From positions 1 through 11,438 of the forward strand of contig JAEYRF010000151.1 of NCBI GenBank assembly GCA_023409615.1: a stretch of DNA of 11,438 bases, written 5' to 3'. Made by a program: the position numbers and the translations under genes. This stretch comes from Bacillota bacterium. GTDB taxonomy: Bacteria > Bacillota > Clostridia > Acetivibrionales > DTU013. The notes beneath the pieces were generated by a model. The model did not search any database. It had not been told where the DNA came from and worked only from the letters and a program-made list of their open reading frames with translations. Of this stretch, positions 6,365-11,438 are shown piece after piece (the stretch's first letter is position 1; the number at the start of each line of letters is the position of its first letter).

Positions 6365-8224
6365 CTAAAGCATTGTTTTAATATGATCTGCTAAGTCTCT
6401 ATCCTCGCAATATATGTAGCAACCCTTCTGACCACGGGTCAAGAGAGTCTTATACGTGTTCTTAATTAGTTGTGCAGCCTTTGCTTCATCCGCGCTTCTA
6501 ATGCCCGATGTTTTATCATCCTTTGAAATCATTGTTTTGTCTGTTATTATAGTACCAAGATGTGAATCAAAGCGTAAGTCCTTGCCAATTATTACACCCA
6601 CATAATCAAATTCAAGGCCTTGCGCAGTATGAATACAACCAACTTCTTCAAATGATTTTGGATTTATCGCCCATATTTTATCATCCGTAAGATTCCACCT
6701 CGCGTAGAATTCATCCTCAAGAATAATGTCGTAATCGCCTCTTTGGAATTTTACATTCCAATCATAACAGTATCCAGCAACCATTCGGGCCTTGTTGTTG
6801 ATCTGATTTTTCTCGCGTAATGCAGTTCGGAACTCGTTTGGATTGGTAAACACTTGGATATCATAACTTAATTCTGATAAATCCATATCAACACTTTCAC
6901 CAATTTGCAGTATGTTGTTGATAAGTTGAATATACTGGTCACTGCCGTTGCAGCGGAACTGAGAAACTAGTGATGTCCTTTCATTAATAATAACTCTACT
7001 GTTCAACTGAGATGCCCAATATCGAATTCCCTCAATACTCCCAATGTCTTTCGTTGTAATTCGCTGGCTCTCATCGATGAGAAAGACCGTAAACAGAGAT
7101 GCCTGGATGCATTCCTTTATTTGGTTTTCACCTTGGAAATCGCCATACATCTGCTTTACAAGTCTATGCGACTCATCGACGATTAGGCAGTCATAAAAAT
7201 TATTAGATAATTTGCATAGCCCAAAAGGGGAGCGGAATAATTGTTTAATATTGACTTCTTTTTTAAGATTCGATTTGGACAGTAATCTTAGGTAAGCCTC
7301 TCTGGGTGCGCTATTTTTAGTGCAGTAGCTCGCGTTTAATCCACAAGAAATAAACTCTTTCAATAGATTAACTGCCAATACAGATTTTCCTGTACCTGGG
7401 CCGCCTTGTATGATTATTGTCCGCTTCTTCCTGTCCTTTTCGCATTGACTCATAATCATTTTGCACATATCAAAAGCTACTACCTGGTCATCTAACAATA
7501 GAAATTCTTGATTGCCACTCATTAGTGAAACCAGACAATCCTGCAGTGACTTTGAGGGCCTTATTCTTCCATTGTCAATTTTGTATAATAAATCACCGTC
7601 ACTGGACTTCAATGAGATATACTTTTTGATAAATGCTCTAAGTTCTGCAACTTGATTCTTGATAAAGAACGGAGCTTCTTCGTACCAAGAGCAGTAAATT
7701 CGATTGTTCAGCACACTAGCGTTATTAGGATCGTAGTTGTGCAGATATGCACATGGAATTATGCCAATGTCTTCGTCTTGAACATACTCAGATGAGTTAC
7801 GAATAAAAACAGAATACGAATATGCCTGATATGAAGGATGGCTCACAATACGGTTTGCACCACCGGTAAAGGCTTTTACGCTGTGCTTCATTTCATCTGC
7901 AACTATCTCAGCCTTTTCCCATTGCTTAAGTTCAACAACTACAACATTATTATGATTATTGTTATCGGCACCAGCAATAATAAAATCCACACGTTTTGAC
8001 GTTCGTGGAATTTGATATTCTATTGCAATGGTTGACTCGTTTGGAATGTCAGTGTCATCTATGACATTCCTCATGAAAACCAGAGAATTCTGCCAGGATC
8101 TATATTCAGAAAGCGCACCGCCGGATACCTTTTTAAGACGAAGTTGTGACAGAATCTTATCAGAAATTTTGTTCATAATGACATCATCATTAAATTCTTG
8201 CTTTGTTGCGCTGTAAACTATCAT
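6365..8224 (-). CDS. RecB-like nuclease fused to DUF2075 SF1-type helicase
   Basis: A 619-residue protein. The N-terminal PD-(D/E)xK nuclease is intact: Glu69 in IAIEYQIP, Asp80 in KRVDFIIAG, Glu98-x-Lys100 in VVVVELKQW, and a RecB-family QxxxY (Gln133, Tyr137 in SYQAYSY). The DUF2075 motor follows with Walker A GGPGTGKS (274-281), Walker B LIVDESHR (347-354), a second DESQ box FLIDESQR (381-388), SQFRCNGSD (421-429), HTAQGLEFD (532-540) and a C-terminal motif with LLTRGQKG (594-601). This nuclease plus DUF2075 layout is the one I recall for Nhi-type phage-defence proteins of staphylococci, which degrade phage DNA; that link is family-level inference. The start is ATG 8224, with AAGGA six bases upstream. 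It follows the MazG-like gene by only 11 bp, so the two form an operon. Confidence 0.92.
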   Translation of the reverse strand: MIVYSATKQEFNDDVIMNKISDKILSQLRLKKVSGGALSEYRSWQNSLVFMRNVIDDTDIPNESTIAIEYQIPRTSKRVDFIIAGADNNNHNNVVVVELKQWEKAEIVADEMKHSVKAFTGGANRIVSHPSYQAYSYSVFIRNSSEYVQDEDIGIIPCAYLHNYDPNNASVLNNRIYCSWYEEAPFFIKNQVAELRAFIKKYISLKSSDGDLLYKIDNGRIRPSKSLQDCLVSLMSGNQEFLLLDDQVVAFDMCKMIMSQCEKDRKKRTIIIQGGPGTGKSVLAVNLLKEFISCGLNASYCTKNSAPREAYLRLLSKSNLKKEVNIKQLFRSPFGLCKLSNNFYDCLIVDESHRLVKQMYGDFQGENQIKECIQASLFTVFLIDESQRITTKDIGSIEGIRYWASQLNSRVIINERTSLVSQFRCNGSDQYIQLINNILQIGESVDMDLSELSYDIQVFTNPNEFRTALREKNQINNKARMVAGYCYDWNVKFQRGDYDIILEDEFYARWNLTDDKIWAINPKSFEEVGCIHTAQGLEFDYVGVIIGKDLRFDSHLGTIITDKTMISKDDKTSGIRSADEAKAAQLIKNTYKTLLTRGQKGCYIYCEDRDLADHIKTML

Positions 8225-8235
8225 ATTATCTTCCT

Positions 8236-8571
8236 TTAAAGTTTGTCGTACTTTATTGACACGCCTTTTGCTTTTTCAACTGGGTACTTTTTTTCAGTTT
8301 CTACGAGTTTCTCCAAAACTATGTCTTTAATATCAAATTTTAATACCGCTGCCATCTGGATACAGTAGCTAATAACATCAGCCAACTCGCTTTTTACACT
8401 TTCAATAGAATAATCTGTGTCGCTCCACTGAAAGCACTCCAGCAGTTCACTCGCCTCTATTGAAATGCTTTTTGCTAAATTAGCAGGAGAATGAAATTTA
8501 TCCCAATCCCTCTCCTTGTTGAATGCATCAATCTTTTTTGATAATTCTTGTAAAGAATCTATATTGCTCAC
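8236..8571 (-). CDS. MazG-like nucleotide pyrophosphohydrolase (dCTPase/RS21-C6 type)
   Basis: A 111-residue member of the MazG-like all-alpha NTP pyrophosphohydrolases. The opening, LQELSKKIDAFNKERDWDKF followed by HSPANLAKSISIEASELLE, is characteristic of the dCTPase/RS21-C6 branch, which converts (d)NTPs to NMPs and pyrophosphate. The Mg-binding residues are present: Glu39 and Glu42 in SIEASELLECFQW, then Glu62 and Asp65 in SELADVISYC. The start is GTG at 8571, the first possible codon after an in-frame stop; the ribosome binding site is weak (AAAAGA), so expression may be low. It is the first gene of the leftward block and lies 11 bp before the RecB/DUF2075 gene. It is only distantly similar to the second pyrophosphohydrolase at 5914-6231, so the two are not a recent duplication. 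A role in nucleotide depletion or in sensing nucleotides for the neighbouring nuclease is inference. Confidence 0.9.
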   Translation of the reverse strand: MSNIDSLQELSKKIDAFNKERDWDKFHSPANLAKSISIEASELLECFQWSDTDYSIESVKSELADVISYCIQMAAVLKFDIKDIVLEKLVETEKKYPVEKAKGVSIKYDKL

Positions 8572-8699
8572 TCTTTTCTATTTGTAAATTCGCCTACTTG
8601 ACTCAGATCGAAAAACTTACCCTGCAAACAACAGCACCCTGTGGCAATCATTAACATACATCAAACTCATTCAGTCGTTTTTAGATTCAGCCTATCTCA

Positions 8700-8728
8700 A
8701 TATTATCAATGTCGACATTATTTTACAA
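8700..8728 (-). promoter_or_regulatory. Candidate promoter with palindromic spacer for the leftward block
   Basis: On the minus strand, TTGTAA (8728-8723) and TAATAT (8705-8700) are separated by 17 bases, each matching four of six consensus positions. The spacer contains a perfect 12-bp palindrome, AATGTCGACATT (8708-8719), which could be an operator. It lies about 130 bases ahead of the MazG-like gene. This is the best promoter candidate I see in the divergent spacer; I find no clear -35/-10 pair for the rightward HNH operon. Confidence 0.35.
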
Positions 8729-8827
8729 GCTTCGTAACATAAATTTACATAAATGCACACTTTCTATCTTTTATTTGATAAAATATAGGTGTTTGGTGTT
8801 AGGCCGCTCATAAAGGTGGGATTAGTT

Positions 8828-9685
8828 TTGGATAGTTTCGAAAATTATGTATATAAAGCTGAAGTAAATTGGTCCTTGTTAACAGAAGGAATAACCCTTC
8901 CTGTTGAAAACCAAGTCATATTTTCCCGTAACATGGGAAAATTCCTGCAAAGAGGTGAATATAAAGAGATTACCTTGTATTTGAATGAAAAAGGTTATAA
9001 AGCACAAATTCGTAATGTTAAATTCGACCAAAAGTTTAATAGAAATAAAGATATTCTTCAGATACGATACCAAAGAAATGGTGATCTGGCTCAAGCTCTT
9101 CAGACTTGCTTCTCAAAGAGTTATACATTTATTAAGACACGCAGAGCACTACGGCCTTTAGGAGATCGTACTATGATCAGACTTCCTGAAGAATACAAAG
9201 AATATTTGGCTATCTATACTACAGAATATGAAGACTCCTATGTTATTGAGACGATCCAGGCCGATGATATCAATTATCTCAAACAGACTGTTCAAAACCA
9301 ATCAGAACGGGTCTTTGAGGCAAATTTCAATTATGATGTCGAAGACAAAACTGCAGCAATTTTAGAAAATGAAAGAATTGTAAAATTCAGAAAGCTTAAT
9401 AAAAAAATTGGTGATAATCTCAAGTTGTTTTATGACTATCGTTGCCAAATTTGTGGCCAGTATATAGGCGAGAAATATGGTACACATGCTGTTGAGGCTC
9501 ATCATATTGAGTATTTTACTAAAAGCCTGAATAATAATACGAATAATCAACTCATTGTTTGTCCAAATCATCATAGTATTATACATGAAGTAAACCCAGC
9601 ATTTAATCGTAAAAAGCTCATTTATATATACCCCAATGGCGTCCAGGAAGGTTTAATGATTAATAGGCATTTATTATCAATATAG
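8828..9685 (+). CDS. HNH endonuclease with novel N-terminal domain
   Basis: I choose the TTG at 8828 because AAAGGTGGG lies seven bases upstream and the protein then begins with a plausible MDSFENYVYKAEVNW. An earlier in-frame GTG (8789) would add 13 residues but has no ribosome binding site. The resulting protein is 285 residues. Its C-terminus carries an HNH domain: Cys206-x2-Cys209 (RCQICGQYIG), His225-His226 in VEAHHIEYF, then the NNQLIVCPNHHSIIH block with Cys245, His248/249 and His253. It thus has zinc-binding and catalytic residues like McrA-type HNH nucleases. Residues 1-185 are beta-rich in the first half (ENQVIFSRNM, YKEITLYLNEKGYKAQIRNV) and helical before the HNH; I do not recognise them, and they may select the target DNA. 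It is first in an operon with the next gene (15 bp apart) and divergent from the helicase block. Confidence 0.87.
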   Translation: MDSFENYVYKAEVNWSLLTEGITLPVENQVIFSRNMGKFLQRGEYKEITLYLNEKGYKAQIRNVKFDQKFNRNKDILQIRYQRNGDLAQALQTCFSKSYTFIKTRRALRPLGDRTMIRLPEEYKEYLAIYTTEYEDSYVIETIQADDINYLKQTVQNQSERVFEANFNYDVEDKTAAILENERIVKFRKLNKKIGDNLKLFYDYRCQICGQYIGEKYGTHAVEAHHIEYFTKSLNNNTNNQLIVCPNHHSIIHEVNPAFNRKKLIYIYPNGVQEGLMINRHLLSI

Positions 9686-9700
9686 CAAAGTGGTGATTAC

Positions 9701-10633
9701 ATGAAAATCTATGTTGGCGTCACTGATTATGATTGGTTTAATATACTGAAAAATGCGAATTGCGATGAAGTAAACTTCTGGAGGCCAGGAACTGGTACTA
9801 ACTTTAGAGCGCTAGAACCAAATGATCTCTTTCTTTTTAAGTTGCACAGTCCACGCAACTATATAGTCGGTGGAGGGTACTTCGTACGATATTCAATTTT
9901 GCCAACATTCTTAGCCTGGGATGCCTTTGGACTCCGGAATGGTACCCGCAGTCTCAAAGAACTCAATGAACGTATTCTAAAATACAAAAAACGTAACGGG
10001 ATTGATATAGCTTCTGACAGAATCGGCTGCATCATGCTTGCAGAGCCATTTTTCTTTGAAGAAAATGATTGGATATCAGTACCGAAAAACTGGAGTAATT
10101 CTATAGTACAAGGCAAAACTTACTTAACCGAATCTGAGGATGGTCTTCGGCTCTTTTCTCAAGTAGAGGAACGGCTTAAGCATCCAGCCGCAAATGAAAA
10201 AGCTGCATCATTGTTAAAGTCCACAGGAGAGCGCTATGGAAGCGAATATACAACCCGGCATCGCTTGGGTCAAGGCTCTTTTAGAATTGTCGTCACTGAA
10301 GCTTATGATAGAAAATGTGCCATTACAGGTGAAAAAACATTGCCAGTATTAAATGCTGCCCATATTCGGCCCTATGCTGAAGAAGGGCCTCATTCCGTCC
10401 AAAATGGCCTTTTACTACGTACTGATCTACACACTCTCTTTGATAAAGGATATATTACAATTGATGAAAAATTCATAATAAATGTCAGTAATAGGCTGTA
10501 TGATGATTATGGAAACGGAAAAATGTATTACTCTCATCATGGCCAAAAGCTTTTTGTTATTCCAACTCAAGCATCTGATCTACCGTCCGGGGAATTTTTA
10601 AGTTGGCATAATGAGCACGTATATTTAGGGTAA
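9701..10633 (+). CDS. HNH_2-type endonuclease with PUA/EVE-like N-terminal domain
   Basis: A 310-residue protein with two parts. Residues 1-130 (KIYVGVTDYDWFNILK, FWRPGTGTNFRALEPNDLFL, IVGGGYFVRYS) have the pattern of PUA/EVE-like folds that often read modified bases in restriction proteins. Residues about 170-250 are an HNH_2-type nuclease: Cys206 in CAITGEK, AAHIRPYAEEG (His221), QNGLLLRTDLHTLFDKGYI (Asn235, His244, Asp248). Such PUA-HNH fusions are predicted type IV-like restriction enzymes that cut DNA carrying modified cytosines; this family-level view is not proven for this protein. The ATG at 9701 is preceded by GTGGTGATT. It lies 15 bp after the first HNH gene and differs completely from it in both domains. 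The 318 bp downstream hold no gene. Confidence 0.9.
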   Translation: MKIYVGVTDYDWFNILKNANCDEVNFWRPGTGTNFRALEPNDLFLFKLHSPRNYIVGGGYFVRYSILPTFLAWDAFGLRNGTRSLKELNERILKYKKRNGIDIASDRIGCIMLAEPFFFEENDWISVPKNWSNSIVQGKTYLTESEDGLRLFSQVEERLKHPAANEKAASLLKSTGERYGSEYTTRHRLGQGSFRIVVTEAYDRKCAITGEKTLPVLNAAHIRPYAEEGPHSVQNGLLLRTDLHTLFDKGYITIDEKFIINVSNRLYDDYGNGKMYYSHHGQKLFVIPTQASDLPSGEFLSWHNEHVYLG

Positions 10634-10951
10634 TATTTATTCAGTATCTTATGACATTCGCGTTGAAGCCCCGACTCAGATTCGGACTGGGGACTCATCC
10701 TTACCATGGATAGGTTTACTATGGACAGGAACGCCTATTTAAGCCGATTTTCGGCTGGTCTATGATTTACAAAAACCCAATTAAAACCCAATTGGGGTTA
10801 TATGCAGAAAATCATTTTCATTTTCTTGATAAGTCTCATTCTCTAGTTCACAAAAATCTCTGAATGAAAAATTAATTCGTTCTCTCAGCAAAAATGAAAA
10901 GCCTAATAATTACTTCTTACAGAATATATAGTAATGTAGAGGGTGAAAATT
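10634..10951. other. Non-coding convergent spacer with small inverted repeats
   Basis: No ORF with coding character is visible on either strand. The spacer holds a perfect 6-bp stem with a 3-base loop (AGCCGA/TCGGCT, 10742-10756) without a U-tract on either side; a weak GC-rich inverted repeat at 10669-10692 (CCCC...GGGG); and a near-repeat ATGGATAGG/ATGGACAGG at 10707-10731. The only terminator-like element is listed separately. Confidence 0.5.
10771..10796 (-). terminator. Candidate Rho-independent terminator of the right-edge gene
   Basis: On the minus strand, CCCAATT and AATTGGG form a perfect 7-bp stem around a 7-base loop, followed at once by TTTTT. It lies about 155 bases past the stop of the right-edge gene. 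The stem is AT-rich, so the strength is uncertain; the plus-strand reading lacks a T-tract. Confidence 0.45.
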
Positions 10952-11438
10952 CTATTTGCCATCCTCCCCCTTTGTTATAACCAATTTATTTTTTATTCTA
11001 TTTTGAACTCTAGACAAAAAGCTTATAGGTTTCATCATATTAATATTCAAATGCTTATGAAATACTGGATGTATTATGAATAATGTTTCTTTATTAAGAG
11101 TTGCATTTTTTATAATGGAACATAATTTGCTATTTTCTTGTACATTATATGCATAAATAACAGGTGACCCATTTAGCTTTACACCCATATAATTTATACT
11201 GATAAGCGTGACTATCCTTTCAATAATCATATTTTGACTCAATTTGCCTACAGAATGCTTTCGAATTTTTTTTACTAAATCATTAAACGAAAAAACATGA
11301 TGTTCTCCCATGAAAGAATACAAAAAGTCAGTAATCCATGGGGCTTCCACCTTATATTCAGCAATTATCTGCTCCAGCGCGAATCCCGAATAACTAATAG
11401 AAGCATTTTCAAGGTCATCTACTTGAATTTCAGAGTGG
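10952..11438 (-). CDS. C-terminal part of an unrecognised protein, open at the window edge
   Basis: The reading frame is open from the right edge to TAG at 10952, giving at least 161 residues. The in-frame GTG at 11350 is internal: coding-like sequence continues upstream of it (SEIQVDDLENASISYSGFAL), and no ribosome binding site is present. The visible part looks like a winged-helix segment (HHVFSFNDLVKKIRKHSVGK, then IIERIVTLISINYMGVKLNG) followed by a short beta-strand and the phrase LFIIHPVFHKHLNINM. It ends in a basic tail. Such a winged-helix/IHP-x-F tail reminds me of the C-termini of large P-loop ATPases of the Sll1717 type found in defence islands, but the NTPase part is outside the window, so this is only a hint. 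It is convergent with the PUA-HNH gene. Confidence 0.6.
   Translation of the reverse strand, partial: HSEIQVDDLENASISYSGFALEQIIAEYKVEAPWITDFLYSFMGEHHVFSFNDLVKKIRKHSVGKLSQNMIIERIVTLISINYMGVKLNGSPVIYAYNVQENSKLCSIIKNATLNKETLFIIHPVFHKHLNINMMKPISFLSRVQNRIKNKLVITKGEDGK

Noticed and set aside
2346..8571. A single long operon covering all leftward genes
   Set aside because: The orientation allows it, but the 133-bp gap before 6231 and the extended -10 before the HNH gene suggest internal promoters. I kept only the tight pairs as probable operons.
8789..8827. GTG start at 8789 for the first HNH gene of the rightward operon
   Set aside because: No ribosome binding site precedes it, whereas TTG 8828 has AAAGGTGGG at seven bases.
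3622..10633. A classical type I or type III restriction-modification system
   Set aside because: Helicase and nuclease genes are present, but there is no methyltransferase and no specificity subunit in the window.
10742..10756. Terminator of the PUA-HNH gene
   Set aside because: The hairpin AGCCGA/TCGGCT is perfect, but no T-tract follows it on the plus strand.

Overview
The window looks like a defence or plasticity island of a low-GC Bacillota genome, probably a clostridial or related lineage. The reasons are AT-rich spacers, AGGAGG-like ribosome binding sites, mixed ATG/GTG/TTG starts and the gene families present. I see no rRNA, tRNA, CRISPR array, integrase or transposase.

Layout from left to right: positions 1-363 hold no intact gene but carry a relic of a low-specificity threonine aldolase (minus strand, about 138-275). 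Next come two minus-strand genes of one likely operon: a zinc-ribbon protein (1346-2218) followed by a SEC-C/TPR-like protein (364-1278). A 36-bp, nearly identical direct repeat (240-275 and 2243-2278) brackets this pair. A 38-codon ORF (2223-2339) is probably the tail of a decapitated gene. Beyond it lie an HNH nuclease (2346-2954) and a frameshifted unknown gene (3038-3576).

The core (3622-8571, all minus strand) is two consecutive modules of the same type. In transcription order they are: a small MazG-like NTP pyrophosphohydrolase (8236-8571) plus a RecB-like nuclease fused to a DUF2075 helicase (6365-8224); then a second, different MazG-superfamily protein (5914-6231) plus an SF2 DECH-box helicase with an N-terminal Vsr/DUF559-like nuclease domain (3622-5880). 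Tight spacing inside each pair suggests each pyrophosphohydrolase works with its nuclease-helicase. Module one is a plausible relative of the Nhi nuclease-helicase immunity proteins. Module two, and the tandem arrangement of the two, are the most interesting part of the window.

A 217-bp divergent spacer (8572-8827 if the TTG start is used) separates this leftward block from a rightward two-gene operon. That operon encodes two HNH nucleases with different N-terminal domains (8828-9685 and 9701-10633); the second has a PUA/EVE-like N-terminus and an HNH_2-type catalytic domain. No DNA methyltransferase is encoded here, so these look more like modification-sensing or abortive nucleases than a classical restriction-modification pair. 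After a 318-bp non-coding stretch with small inverted repeats, the C-terminal part of an unrecognised minus-strand protein (10952 to the right edge) ends the window.
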